From Sepioteuthis lessoniana (taxonomy: Eukaryota; Mollusca; Cephalopoda; Myopsida; Loliginidae), in assembly GCA_963585895.1 (NCBI GenBank), contig OY757916.1, positions 25,999,524-26,063,523 on the forward strand: a stretch of DNA of 64,000 nt. Direction: 5' to 3'. Below, in pieces: positions 21,945 through 32,853 of the stretch. A model generated the notes under the pieces. That model did no database searches. It was given only the letters and a program-made list of their open reading frames with translations, and was not told the DNA's origin. Both the position numbers and the translations under genes were made by a program. Numbering within the stretch: the stretch's first letter is position 1; each line of letters opens with the position of its first letter.

Positions 21945-22735
21945 ATCATTTTTATTATTATTTACTCCTTTAGAGTTTTTCACATCAGTGTTAGCTGATG
22001 GTTTTTCACTGGAGTTTGAGTGACAGCAAGTCTCCTCAAGTCTCCAGGAATCGTCTCAGGATTCTGGCCGTTCTTAGCAATGCTGTCGTTTGGATAGTCT
22101 CTATCCGTCCGCCAACTTCCAAGTCCTCCAGACCTTTTAATAATCCTTAGGTTATTGTACCTAACGCACCAATCACAATTGGCACAATCGTTACTTTCAT
22201 GTTCTACAGCTTTTTCAATTCTCTAGCAAGGTCGAGGTACTTATCCTTCTTTTCACTTTCCTTCAGATTTATTCTGTGGTCCGCCGGGACAGCAAAGTCT
22301 ACAATTTTGCAGACTCTCTTTTTTTTTGTTGTTGTTGTTGTTGTTGATTATTATGAGGTCTGGTCTTCTGGCCGGGATTTGGGGATCTGTTTGTATATTA
22401 AAGTCCCATAGGAGTTTATACGAGTCATTTTCTAGGACAGGTGCCGGGTTGTGCAAATACCATTTGTTTGTATGGTCGAATTGAAATTTCCAGCACATTT
22501 CCCAGTGGATCACCCTCCCGACCCAGACGTGTCTCGCCTTATACTCCTTCTGCGCTAGTTTGCTGCATTCGCTTATTATGTGATTGATCGTTTCGTCCCT
22601 GTCACCGCATAGCCTACATTTACTGTTTTGTTGCGTCTTATCTATTCTCGCTTTGATATGATTGGTTCTTGGTTGCGTTGGTATTACGTTGGTTGCTTTG
22701 GTATTTCGTTGGTATTTCGTTGGTATTTATCCCCT
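21945..22735 (-). mobile_element. LINE K C-terminal half
   Basis: On the minus strand a decayed frame reads a cysteine/histidine cluster 'CRLCGDRDETINHIISECSK' (near 22,560-22,620), then 'VIHWEMCWKFQ', 'VLENDSYKLLWDFNIQTD', 'ARRPDLIIIN', then the 'LARELKKL' and 'VTIVPIVIGALGT'-type C terminus and an (ATT)n tail. The Cys/His cluster is typical of some LINE ORF2 C termini. A poly-N stretch from (GTT)n interrupts it. Confidence 0.8.
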
Positions 22736-22742
22736 CGCTAAA

Positions 22743-23210
22743 TGTTGATGGAAAATAAAGGTGATGGAGAAGAACAAAGGCGTCGTTAGGCTTTAAATGA
22801 AGGTTTTAATGGCAGCATGAAGTAAGGGGTTTACGCTGGTATGATGCGAGTCTCGTAGGAAGGAAAGAAAGGTAGGAAGTTGTTAGAGTGTATCATCTAT
22901 TTTGTTTTTAACAAGGATCCCTTGGTCTAGAAGAATAGATGCAAGGGTGTCCGTAAACTAGATGGCTCTCCTCATAGTGGTTGACGCTGCTGCCGCTATT
23001 CAAGAGCAGACAATAAAACGTCTGTTCCTATTGAGGATTTCTGAGGAAGAGAGAATGATTCGCGGGCTTTCTTCAATTTTTGGTGCTGCTAGGAAATATG
23101 GTTCGGGCTGAATAGGACAGGTCATCCTGATTGGGTGAAAATATTCGGTGACTCTAACGGTCAAATTAAATTACGCGCCAAACAAAAAATACAAGGTTCT
23201 TTCTGCTACA
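22743..23210 (+). mobile_element. Repeat E, candidate solo LTR, shorter copy
   Basis: TGTTGATGG at the start and TCTGCTACA at 23,210. About 470 bases, with deletions relative to the 14.1 kb copy. Shares 'gatcccttggtctagaag' and 'atcctgattgggtgaaa'. No clear target duplication. Confidence 0.55.
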
Positions 23211-23284
23211 GATTTCAATCAATCAAACTACCAATTGTATTTGCTCCTTTCACATTATCTGTCTTTGCTATTGTTTAATTCTCT

Positions 23285-23680
23285 GATGTTAACGTTTTCT
23301 TTTTCTTTTTTCTTTTTTCTTACTATATCTTTCTTTTTTCTTTCTTTAATTTGACTTTCATTCTTTTTTTCTTGCTTTATTCTATATTCTTTCTTTCTTT
23401 CTTTCTTTCTTTCTTTGTTTCTTTCTTTCTTCTATTTGCCTGTCTCTCTCATCATCTGTCACCGTATAGCAGATGCACAAGTCACACAAAATACATGTCT
23501 CTGACAATACAGGTTCCACAAGATACATTATCAAGATGATTTATATCACTTATTTCATTCTTGAAAGTGATTTTTTTTTCCTTATACGCTTTTTCTTTTT
23601 TTTTTTTCTTTTTTGTTTCTTGTTACTTCCTTTTTTACATTCAAGTTTTTTTCTTATTTTGGAAAAACACCAAAGATTTT
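23285..23680 (+). repeat. Polypyrimidine-rich tract
   Basis: Mostly T with (TTTC)n and (CTTT)n runs, including about 23,385-23,430. Frames here are composition artefacts. Confidence 0.8.
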
Positions 23681-23801
23681 GTTTTTTGAATGTGCTGCTT
23701 CAGTTAATCTCTTTAAATAAAGTTCTTTTGGTTGGTATTCCTGTTTACACGAACAATACTTTTCTGTCTGTCTGTGTGTGTGCATAAAAACATGGATGCA
23801 A

Positions 23802-23861
<60 letters not shown>

Positions 23862-23987
23862 AAACAAATGTATATGTATCTATATTTGTATGTACGTGTA
23901 TATACAAAGATAGATAGATAGATACACATATACGTGTCATTATATGTATGTACATATATATGTATAAACATAAGTATGCATGCATGA

Positions 23988-24018
<31 letters not shown>

Positions 24019-24020
24019 GT
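23802..24020. repeat. (TA)n and (CA)n microsatellites
   Basis: (TA)n at about 23,803-23,858, GATA units near 23,908-23,922, (CA)n near 23,990-24,003 and a second TA run to 24,018. Confidence 0.9.
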
Positions 24021-24025
24021 CATAC

Positions 24026-24235
24026 GGGCGTGCTGGACTGCGACATTGTAAGAAGCGATTTCGAACTCCTGTCACGTTTTTATGCTTGCTTACGGACAAA
24101 TACTCTTAGGAAAGCTAAGAACCTCCTTATCCGCCAAATTTTTGTTAAATAATACAACTACTGTTCTACAAAGAGAGTTTTGGGATTGAATAAGCCATGA
24201 AGGTTGATATGCCATTAAACAAAAATAAAAAACAA
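24026..24235 (+). mobile_element. SINE A, 5-prime truncated
   Basis: Starts inside the tRNA-like head ('ctggactgcgacattgtaag'), keeps the B-box-like 'gatttcgaactcc', 'aaatactcttaggaaagc' and the tail 'ttgatatgccattaaac'. Confidence 0.75.
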
Positions 24236-24261
24236 ACAAATAAGCAAACATATATATATGT

Positions 24262-24535
24262 GTAAAGAAAAATTGTTAACAAGAAAAAGTTGGCTGTTTA
24301 ATTTAATTTAATTCACTAATTAAACGACCAACTTTTTCTTGTTATACAAATTTTCCCTAGGTTTTTGTATTTTGCATTTTTAAACATCCATCGTTGATTT
24401 AACATCACGAATATCATTCCTCACAGTCCTGATGATGGTTCGTTAGAACCGAAACGCTATTTTGTCGAATTTACTTCTCAATAAATCTCTCCTTTTGCTT
24501 GGATTACCTTGTTATCAATTTTTCTTTATATATTG
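24262..24535. mobile_element. Penelope-like terminal region (inverted repeats plus hammerhead)
   Basis: Outer inverted segments 'gaaaaattgttaacaag' (about 24,267) and 'cttgttatcaatttttc' (about 24,509) flank the unit. An inner inverted repeat pairs 'aacaagaaaaagttggc' with 'ccaactttttcttgtt' (24,278-24,345), and a hammerhead-like motif sits at 24,420-24,470. Penelope-like elements are known to carry hammerheads in their terminal repeats; no coding part is attached here, so the assignment is inference. Confidence 0.5.
24422..24475 (+). ncRNA. Hammerhead ribozyme-like motif, Penelope type
   Basis: CUGAUGA at 24,429-24,435; stem II GGUUC/GAACC around a GUUA loop with one unpaired U before it; GAAA at 24,451-24,454; stem III ACG/UGU; then C at 24,466 as the predicted cleavage nucleotide (GUC). 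All core residues are present. Stem I is weak (two base pairs, then mismatches), so activity is doubtful as a monomer. Confidence 0.6.
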
Positions 24536-24584
24536 TCGGATTACACTCCATTATTTACTTCTATATATATATATATATGTATAT

Positions 24585-24745
24585 ATTCACCCTCCAGCTA
24601 TGGATAAATGGTTGAGCAGATTGGGTCTTTAACCTTGGTATTGCAACCAGTCTAGGAGAAGAAAAACTCTGAATTCAAACCTGTTGCTTAAAAATTGACC
24701 TTGTGTCACATTCTGCTTGTGCAGAGGGGTTGGGTTCTTAAATAG
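24585..24745 (+). mobile_element. SINE B 3-prime half
   Basis: 'caccctccagctatggataa', 'gcaaccagtctaggagaag', 'aaaaattgaccttgtgtcac' and end 'ggggttgggttcttaaata'. Confidence 0.75.
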
Positions 24746-24803
24746 AGATGAAAGCTAAATTTACACAAAAATCTAGAACTTCATATTACTACATACATAC
24801 ACT

Positions 24804-24854
<51 letters not shown>

Positions 24855-24856
<2 letters not shown>

Positions 24857-25104
24857 TTGGCGACCGTAGTCGAGGGCAACCAGAAGGCTCCCTTTTCAAT
24901 AGCTACAACACCGAGGTGTAGAAGAGGGCGCTACTCTTTTCCCTGGATTGCTCCACTTTACCCTTGATGCGTACCTTTTATTGCTGAGTGTTAAGCAATG
25001 AGGTATCAAGTACCATTTTCAAAGTCTTTGTTATGACACGGCCTGTGATTCGACCAAAGTCTCTTGGTCCATTGGCGAACACTCTACCCACTAGACCAAT
25101 GAGT
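24855..25104 (-). mobile_element. SINE C between TA tracts
   Basis: Complete reverse copy from 'gttggcgaccgtagtcgagg' to 'ctctacccactagaccaatg'. The 3-prime end abuts (TA)n(GA)n at 24,820-24,854, the 5-prime end (TA)n at 25,104-25,128. Confidence 0.85.
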
Positions 25105-25182
25105 ATATATATATATATATATATATATTCATGCCTTTACAAAAGTAATTACAAAATAATTTGAACAATCACAATCCTTATA

Positions 25183-26714
25183 TATATCATTATCACCGCC
25201 AGGTCGCGCCACCAGCGTCGATTTCACTGACCCTTTCCCGCCACATTTCTCTATCGTCCATCCCTTCCGGTAGGTCTTCAAAGCTGTTGTATATAGGTTC
25301 TAGCTGGTCGACCTGCCTTTGCTCGTCCATGTAAAGGGGTCCACAGGAGTATATCACTTATGAGTTCGTCCCTACTTCTCTAGCAGTGTCCCGCATGTCT
25401 GGTTCGTCTAACTTCAATAGTTTTCGTGATGGGTGGTAAGTGGCCGTACAGCTGCTACATTGTTGGGTGTTACCTCAAGGACTTGTTCAATATTGCTCGC
25501 AGCATTCTTGTGTAGTTACCGTCTTTTTCTCCATACGTTTAGTTAGCGTCCATGTAATGCATCCATATAGCAGTATCGATACGACCGCTGCTTGGAAAAA
25601 ACTGCGTTCATTTCATCGGTCAGATCTGACTTCCATATGACCGATAGCCTATCGATGGCTGCCATGCCCATGCTAGTCGCGTGTTAATGTCTATTTCGAA
25701 TGATGGGACACTGCTTCCTTGGTAGATGAACTTGTCTACTTGTTTCAGACAACTACTGTTTTGTGTGTCGCCTGTTTGATTGAAGCATATGTATTCCGTT
25801 TTGAGTGCGTTGAAATGGGGGCCTATGCCAGCAGCTGCTCGTTCCAGAATATGTAGCAGGGTTTCGGCTTTGGCGGGTGTATTTGCCAGAAGCGCTATGT
25901 CATCGACATAGTCTGCGTAATTGTTTGTGCGGGTTATCTTCTGCTTATTTCCTTTGTCAGCTTATCTTTCATTTCATCAATAGACGTTCTAAGCACGTAG
26001 GCTAAACAGATGATAAAGAGGTATCGAGTTAATGTGTCTCCTTGCAGCACACCTGCTACAATGTCGAAGTAGTCTGTGTCTTCATTCGGGGAGGGGACTT
26101 TTACATTTGTTTTTCAATATAGTATCATTATTATATAGTCAAAGTTAATATAAAACGGTTTCTTTGGGTAGACTGTAGGCGAGTAGTATTTGCTTCATCT
26201 CTCCTCTGTGTGTGGAGTCAAAGCCCTTGGTGAAGTCGACAAATTGTATTCTTGCCTCGAGGTTTTTTGCGCGTACACCTTCAAGAATTCGACGGATAGT
26301 CAAAATTTGTGACGTCGTGGATCTCAATTATGGGTTCTATACAGTTGCGTAGGAGAGCATTGTATATCTTGGCCGCTATGAATGTAAGGGTTATACCTCA
26401 GTAGTTCTTGGCTAATCAAATTTCGCCCTTCTAGAAGAAGGAGAGGATGCATCCCTTTGTCCATCTGTCTATTGTGTTTTAATTATATACGGTATTACAG
26501 TGTCGGAGCAGTATGTCGTCGATTTGCCTGGTCTTCCATACTTCTGGGGATATTTCATCAAGCCCTGCTGCTTTTCTGTTTTTAATTTTTCTTAGTACTG
26601 AGTCGAGTTCTTCTTGCGTAAACTGTCCTAGTTTGATGTCTAATTGTTTACTAATAATTCTTGTGATTGGTTCATGTATAACTTTCGGAAGGTTTCCAAG
26701 TAAATTCTCGAAAT

Positions 26715-26716
<2 letters not shown>
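25183..26716 (-). mobile_element. LINE H, longest copy in the window
   Basis: Minus-strand decayed ORF2. From the 5-prime side: finger-region residues 'KIKNRKAAGLDEISPEVWKT' (about 26,580), RT motif A-like 'IQFVDFTKGFDST' (about 26,220), RT motif C-like 'YADYVDDIALLANTP' (about 25,880-25,925), then a C-terminal part ending near an ATC-type tail at 25,183. Several frameshifts and stops. This family makes target-primed reverse transcriptase; RTE-like affinity is inference. It is a pseudogene copy with no endonuclease region visible. Confidence 0.85.

Positions 26717-26769
<53 letters not shown>
26717..26769. repeat. (TA)n microsatellite
   Basis: About 26 TA units immediately at the 5-prime truncation point of LINE H. 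Confidence 0.95.
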
Positions 26770-26772
<3 letters not shown>

Positions 26773-26774
26773 AT

Positions 26775-27015
26775 TGTTGTTGATTTGTTTTGGTTTTTTA
26801 GTTTAATGACATACCAACCTCTATAGGTTATTTAATGCAAAAAACATTCTTCTAAAGAACAGTAATCGTACTATTTAACCCATACCTAGGTGGCGGATAT
26901 CTTTCCCAAGGGTATTTGTCCTAAAGCAAACGTTATAGGGCGACTGGGGTTCGAACTCGTTTACTACGATTCCGCAGTCCATCACTAACTATTACATCAC
27001 GAGGACACCCCCAGG
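26775..27015 (-). mobile_element. SINE A
   Basis: Reverse copy: T/G-rich tail complement, 'aacctctataggttatttaa', 'tttcccaagggtatttgtcc', B-box complement 'gggttcgaactcg', and head complement 'cacgaggacaccccc'. Confidence 0.8.
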
Positions 27016-27297
27016 ATTGTGGTTGCTCAAATTATTTGTGATCACTTTTGGAAAGGCATCAATATATTTACTTCCCACCAATCTATAAGGAATTAGTAGG
27101 TTAGACTGATTTCTCAAGACTTGGTTAATCGATTACTTTAGGAGAAAGACAACTCTGAAATTAACCCCCCACCCATTATGGTTAATGATGCCGGGGTAAG
27201 GACCAGTTGCCCCCATGCACTGCAAGCCTAAATCAGGTAGTGAACAGAGTCGAAAAATGATGATTGATTGGATATATATATATATATATATATATAC

Positions 27298-27552
27298 TGG
27301 CTCACTGCCAAGTGGGTAGAGTATTTGCCAATGGCCCAGAAGACCGGAGTTCAATCCCTAGTTGTGTCTTACTAAGACCCAAAAAATAGTACTTGATGCT
27401 GCCTTGCTTAACACTCAGCATTATTAGGTACGGATCAAGGGCAAAGTGGAATAATCCAGTTAAAGGAATAGCACTCACTCCTATACTGCGGTGTAATAGC
27501 TATTGAAAAGGGGGCCTTCGGGTCGCCTCCGACTACGGTCGCCAACTTTACT
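27298..27552 (+). mobile_element. SINE C followed by TA tract
   Basis: Head 'ccaagtgggtagagtatttg', B-box 'gagttcaatcccta', body to 'tacggtcgccaacttta', then 'ctttgtact' and (TA)n to 27,594. Confidence 0.85.
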
Positions 27553-27557
27553 TTGTA

Positions 27558-27594
<37 letters not shown>

Positions 27595-27597
<3 letters not shown>

Positions 27598-27745
27598 CAT
27601 CCACAGATAGACTGTTTCGTTGTATCACAACTCATCAGTGTGGCTAGACACGTGAGATGCTTGAATCTGGGATCAAAACCTGGTTGACTTTACACCAGTC
27701 GGATAATCTACCGCACAGCCACTAACGAACTCAGCATAAGCGAAG
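27595..27745 (-). mobile_element. SINE I (tRNA-like head plus hammerhead)
   Basis: Read on the minus strand: A-box-like 'tggctgtgcggtagat', B-box 'ggttttgatccca', a short linker ending 'catctcacgtgtc', then the hammerhead at 27,596-27,649, then (TA)n. Same architecture as 35.35, 45.16 and 60.29 kb. No coding capacity. Confidence 0.75.
27596..27649 (-). ncRNA. Hammerhead ribozyme, type I, in SINE I
   Basis: Stem I CCACA/UGUGG with outer GUC/GAC beyond an internal loop; core CUGAUGA; stem II GUUGU/ACAAC closed by GAU; GAA then stem III ACA/UAU around GUC; predicted cleavage after the C of AUC. One mismatch (C-A) in stem III; otherwise core-complete. Confidence 0.75.
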
Positions 27746-28114
27746 GTATTTTAACGTATATATATCACTTTTTTTTGTTTACATTTGTTTGCTTAACGGC
27801 TACCAAGTGGTCCATTCATTAGACGTGTGGCAAACGGTAATTCCTTCGCGAGAGTGCTTAACCCCGGTCGGTACCAAAATATATATATACGAAAGTGTGT
27901 CTGTCACTGATCTATATGTATATATAATTGTAGGGTCATAAATACTCCATCCATGTTATTTATTCCTTTATGCCTTATTTTGTTGCATTGTTATATGTAC
28001 ACTTGTATGGAAACCCAAATCAGAATTTATTCCTCTTAATATAATTTCTGTTTTTGATATATGCATCAACATTGTGAGATTTTGAGCGTGAAGAGTATAA
28101 TTATTATATATTTA

Positions 28115-28390
28115 CCCAACCCCTCCGCTCGGGCAGGATTTGACACAAGGTCAATTTTTAAGCGGAGTCTAACAGGTTTGAATTCAGAGTTTTCCTTCTC
28201 CTAGACTAGTTGCCTCACTATGGCTAGTCTGCCCTACTTTTACCCATAGCTGGAGGGAGAATAATTGAATTCATACCTTTCCCAAGGGTATTAGTGCTAT
28301 GTGAAATGCAATCAGTCTTGTCCAGGATTTGAACTCGTGTCACCGTGTCCATTTCCTACGACGATAACCATTACACCACAGGCACCTCCA
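28115..28390 (-). mobile_element. SINE B
   Basis: Complete reverse copy from 'tttacccaacccctccgctc' through 'gagttttccttctcctagac', 'cctttcccaagggtattagt' and B-box complement to 'ccattacaccacaggcacc'. Contains no frame. Confidence 0.85.
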
Positions 28391-28439
28391 TACTTGTGAT
28401 ATTAACGCATGCATATTTGTGCATCAACATTTGCTTCTG

Positions 28440-28934
28440 CATATATATTCATATACAGAAATATGCTCTCACACACACACACACATATATATATATATGT
28501 ATACATATAAATACACACACACATGTATATAAATATGTGTGTGTGTGTTCATGTTGGTATATGTATTTCTGAATAGACATCTCTGTCAAAGTAGACATAG
28601 GTTGATATATGAGTGTAAATTTGTGTGACTATCAAAATGTAGAATGGTGGCTATGTTTCGTTGAGTGGCTCTTCATGAAGAGGATATATGGCTGAGGGGT
28701 GATGCATTCATGCATTTCGCAACATTGTTACCATTTCTGTGGGGTGTGGGGCAGTTATCTTTTCAGACAAGTGGACCACCCACACGTCAAATTGCTAGAT
28801 ATTTTTTTTAAATCAGTATATACATACCTACTTAACTGTTTCTTCATATTTTTTGGCACATGTTACATCATTCTTATGAGCCTGAATGTTTATGCTGCTA
28901 TGCATAGATGCACATGTTTATATATGCATATGAA

Positions 28935-28976
<42 letters not shown>
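28440..28976. repeat. (CA)n, (TG)n and (TA)n microsatellites with unassigned DNA
   Basis: CA run near 28,470-28,483, TG run near 28,536-28,547, and a long TA run at 28,938-28,977. Between them AT-rich unassigned sequence; the 132-codon frame at 28,699-29,097 ends in translated TA repeat and LINE complement and is rejected. Confidence 0.6.
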
Positions 28977-28977
<1 letters not shown>

Positions 28978-28980
<3 letters not shown>

Positions 28981-29310
28981 CATCATAAAGTTGTACTGAT
29001 AGCACGTAGTTTCCTGACTTTCTCTCACCATCTGTCTTTATCATTCATCCCACCTGTCAGGTCTTCTCGACAGCATCCTGTGTCCGCACAGATCTGATGT
29101 ATGTAAGTTCTTGCTGGTCGGCCAACTCTAGTGAGTCCATGTATAGTAGTCCATATTATCTCTTCGCTTATGAGTTCCTCCTTATTTCTCCAGCGGAGAC
29201 AGGCGTGTCAGCACATTCGTCTTACTTGGATAGGTTTGAAGATGGGAGGTAAGTGGCTCTACTGGTGCTGTTTTGTGAAGTGTTACATCCAGGATTTGTT
29301 CAAAATTGAA
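28978..29310 (-). mobile_element. LINE H 3-prime fragment
   Basis: Begins at 'ttatcatcataaagttgtac' and keeps 'gtaagttcttgctggtcggc' and 'gatgggaggtaagtggct', the complement of the C-terminal coding end. Upstream part lost. Confidence 0.75.
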
Positions 29311-29509
29311 ACAGTGATTAAGATTTACTGCTTTAAATCAGTAAAACACAATGCCTTCTCAAAATATTTTCAACTATAAAATAAAATAAAACTGAGTAAA
29401 AACCAATGATTCTGAATTTCATTGATTATCTGGAGAGTATACATTAAGACATCACTATATATATATATATACGAGAAAAAGTTCTTTGTAAAAATACAGT
29501 TGAGGGAGT

Positions 29510-29830
29510 ATAAGTAAGTTGCCTGATCGTAGTCGAGGGTGACCTGAAGGCATCGTTTTCAATAGCTACTACACCAAGGTGTAAGGGAAGACACTATTCC
29601 TTTCCATAGATTGCTCCACTTACTCTAGATCCGTACTTTATAATTCTCCCTCCAGCTATGGGTTAATAGTAGGGCAGACAAGGTTCTTCAGCCTTCGTGA
29701 GGCAACTAGTCTAGGAGAAGGAACAACTCTGAATTCAAGCAAGTGTTAAGCAAGGAGGCAACAAGTACAATTTTTTGAATTTTGGTATGATTATCATGGG
29801 ATTGAACCCCGGTCTCCTGGTAAAACCAGG
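29510..29830 (-). mobile_element. SINE C with a SINE B segment inside (chimera)
   Basis: SINE C reverse sequence runs to 'gatccgtactttataat', changes to 97 bases of SINE B ('tctccctccagctatggg' to 'aactctgaattcaa', about 29,643-29,740), then returns to SINE C at 'gcaagtgttaagcaagg'. No duplication is seen at the joints. Confidence 0.75.
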
Positions 29831-29885
29831 AAAAATATCAAACAATGAATACGAAGTCCGTTAATTTAAGTTTAGTGTTAATAAT

Positions 29886-29886
<1 letters not shown>

Positions 29887-29948
<62 letters not shown>

Positions 29949-29985
29949 CCATGTCTCTATCGATCAATATATACTTATATCTTTG

Positions 29986-30019
<34 letters not shown>

Positions 30020-30033
30020 CAAAAACAGATAAC

Positions 30034-30094
<61 letters not shown>

Positions 30095-30118
30095 AAAACA
30101 GATAACACGTATATATAT
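29887..30118. repeat. Three long (TA)n runs
   Basis: TA runs at about 29,888-29,947, 29,986-30,018 and 30,036-30,092, with a short 'caaaaacagataacatg' motif repeated between the last two and after them. Frames of 68-93 codons here are translated repeat. Confidence 0.9.
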
Positions 30119-31218
30119 ATATTCTTGTGTGTGAGGTGTATTGACAAGGAGGTGTGAGTTGTAGGCAAGGAAATCTGGTTTATTTATCAGAGCAAAAAGA
30201 TGTCTGGATCTAATGAATATAAATATTGCCCAAATATTCCACAATATTTCTGCCTATTATCAAGATCAGATAAAAAAACGCGAATGACATTCATTTAAAG
30301 AAAATTTCAGTACTTTAAAACTCAGCAATCGCTTGTGCATTCTATCATTCTAAAGTCATTACATATGAGATATTGTTTATATTGTATATTCTATATCACT
30401 TTGTATATTATATTTTTCACTAGGCCCAATATTTCCGTTATTTGTTCTGTACAGTTAAAACCGCCGATGTTTGTCTGGGTCTCTTGATTTTAAGAAGACT
30501 TTAAGATTCTCAGACGTTTTTATACCATTTGTATTATATAGCATACGCATATTGTTTAAGAATCCAGCAATAGGTTTATCATCAAGGCAGAATTGATATA
30601 AGAAAAAGACTTTCAAAAAAAGAATATAGATACATGTACATTTATTCGTTGGTGTTGGTTGGTTGTCTGTGAATTGTTGAGTTCTAATGGGATGATTTCG
30701 TATCTGACTCCTTTTTCTTCTTCTTACCCCATTAACTTGTAATCTTCTTTTGTCTGTGAGAAGCTGCAAGAGAATTTTAGACATAAGGAGAGAGACAAGG
30801 ATACTTTCATACTCAAAACTTTATTTTACGTTTCACGACAATTCTGTGGCGTGAATGTTTTCCGAAATCAGTAGAAGTAGTCGCGTTTCCCAAACAAGGT
30901 GTTGAAATATACTAGACTGTTTTTCAGTGGGTTACAAGTTTGATGGTTGATTGTATGTTCAATGAGGTATGTTTAGCAGAGGCGACATTCTAACAGGAGA
31001 CACGGCTGACTACCTGACTCCGGGACCCAATCTGCACATTCGCTCACTTCTAGCAGCTGAAAGAAAACACTCTTTTCGATAGCAGTGGTAAAAGCTGAAT
31101 GATTGAATCTTTCTTCAGCGCCAGGAAGATCCTTTCTTTTAGCATGTGCCGTTCTTATTTCCGGTCAGAGGCCATTTGGGAAACTGCTACATTTTTTTAG
31201 ATAATTTTTTAAAAATTT
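30119..31218. other. No gene seen
   Basis: Unique-looking sequence. The 109-codon reverse frame at 30,455-30,784 has no domain I recognise. 'actttattttacgtttcacg' at about 30,820 resembles an LTR-like polyadenylation context but no boundaries are visible. Confidence 0.4.
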
Positions 31219-31705
31219 CTGTACCTGGTTGATTCAAAAGTTTCACAGTATTTTGGTAACTTCCATTGCTCCAAATACTTTGGTGTGGTTGTGAAGGTGA
31301 CGAATCGCAATGAACAGTGATATGTCAAGCTCGCCTTTTCTCGCTGAGAGCTACTCACTGGTTAAGTCTTTAAAGCTTGTAGCACAACCTCGGAATCCAC
31401 GCTTTTAGTCCTACCTGACTTTGATTGATGTCGAGATTCTTTTAACCCGAGCGAAATTTCTCGAACCTAAAGATTACTGTACTCTCATCAACTTTGCCTT
31501 CACTCTTTCCGTATCAACTATTTTTGGTTGCTTCCGTGTTTCTATGGCTTACTTCGAACTAATAAAGCATAAGTTCCCGAATTAGACAAAGTTGCATATT
31601 CATCTGTGCGGCTTTCAAATCACACACGGAGTGAAGCAATACACAACGTGTCAGCGCACCAACTACCGCGCTATTACCAATTTGAACTTGTTGCAAAATT
31701 GTTGA
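31219..31705 (-). repeat. Dispersed repeat M, uninterrupted copy
   Basis: Reverse-strand match to 17.86-18.70 kb through 'ttttggttgcttccgtgttt', 'cttacttcgaactaataaag', 'tcacacacggagtgaagc' and 'cacaacgtgtcagcg'. About 490 bases. No terminal structure identified. Confidence 0.65.
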
Positions 31706-32853
31706 CTTACCTTAATCTTTACCAGGGGTCTCAAACTTAAAGACTCAAAAGGTCCATTATGTACTTGAAAAGAAGCACCGCGGATCAAAAATGAGATTTG
31801 AGGGCATGATTTACCCTAGTTATAACGATAATCCACAAAACAGCTGATGGATTTTAATTTATTTAATTTCGTTTTTGCTTTTGGTAAATTCACTTTTTTT
31901 CCGTTTTCCTATTTGATAAATTCTATTTTTGTTTTTTGTTTTTTCGATTATATCATAAAAACGGAGAAAATAAAAATAAGTATCAAAATTTTATCTCATT
32001 GAAAGAAATACCAAATATAATTTCTCTTTATTTGACAACTCAAACATTTTCTCTGATTTTGTATTTGTGTGTCTTGTCTGTCATCTCAAGTACACCTTCC
32101 CCATGCCAATACGAGTTGACAAATCTATTTCTTCTTACGTTATGAAACAAAACAACTTTCTTCGTGTTCAGTTATGCGTGTTAGTTGTCTGTCATTTCAA
32201 GTGCACCCTTCACGTTAATATGAGTTGTCAAGCTTTCCCCTTCTCGTGTTATGAAACAAACAAAAATTCCTTATATTCTGTTGTGCGAGTTAATTTTCTT
32301 GAATCTTAGACACACCTCCACTACAAAAGATCTTTGCGAGAAGCCGTTGTAGATTTCATTAACGTTCTTATCAAGAATATCTTTTAATGTATATAAGTTT
32401 GAATAATTTCAACTTTTTAGCTTGTAATATTAACGTGAAAGTGACTGAAATATTAAAGTACATTCTAAACTTATCGAGAGAAAAACATGGTCAGGGGCGA
32501 GGGACAAATATTATTCATGAGAATTGTTCTGCTGTGTGCCACAGAAAACTTGTTTGTCTGCCGCGTGTGCCCTGGGGGCCGCGTGTTCCCCAGCGGTCGC
32601 ATGTTTGAGCCCTCTGGTATATACATGAATAAGTTCAATTTAAAAATTCTTTAAGATAAAATGTTAATTTTCTTTTCAATCAAGACACCTGAAAGTTATT
32701 ATTTTTAATGGAACCTGATACACTCAAAACGAATATTGTTAGGTATTATTTGGTAGGAAACAACATTGAAATTCTGTAGCCAAAAATAAGATGGCATCAA
32801 TATATATGAGAGTTTAATATATTGACTTGGTCTGCGATGAACCGGGCAGATAT
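31706..32853. other. No gene seen
   Basis: AT-rich. Two related segments near 32,050-32,160 and 32,190-32,280 both contain 'gtctgtcat' then 'ttatgaaacaaa', a diverged local direct repeat of about 125 bases. No gene supported. Confidence 0.45.

Noticed and set aside
27780-27885. Additional SINE between 27.78 and 27.88 kb
   Set aside because: 'gctaccaagtggtccattca' to 'ccccggtcggtacc' looks tRNA-like at first, but no A-box/B-box pair at proper spacing and no second copy was found.
29845-30244. Several 68-93 codon Tyr-Ile frames
   Set aside because: Translated (TA)n on both strands.
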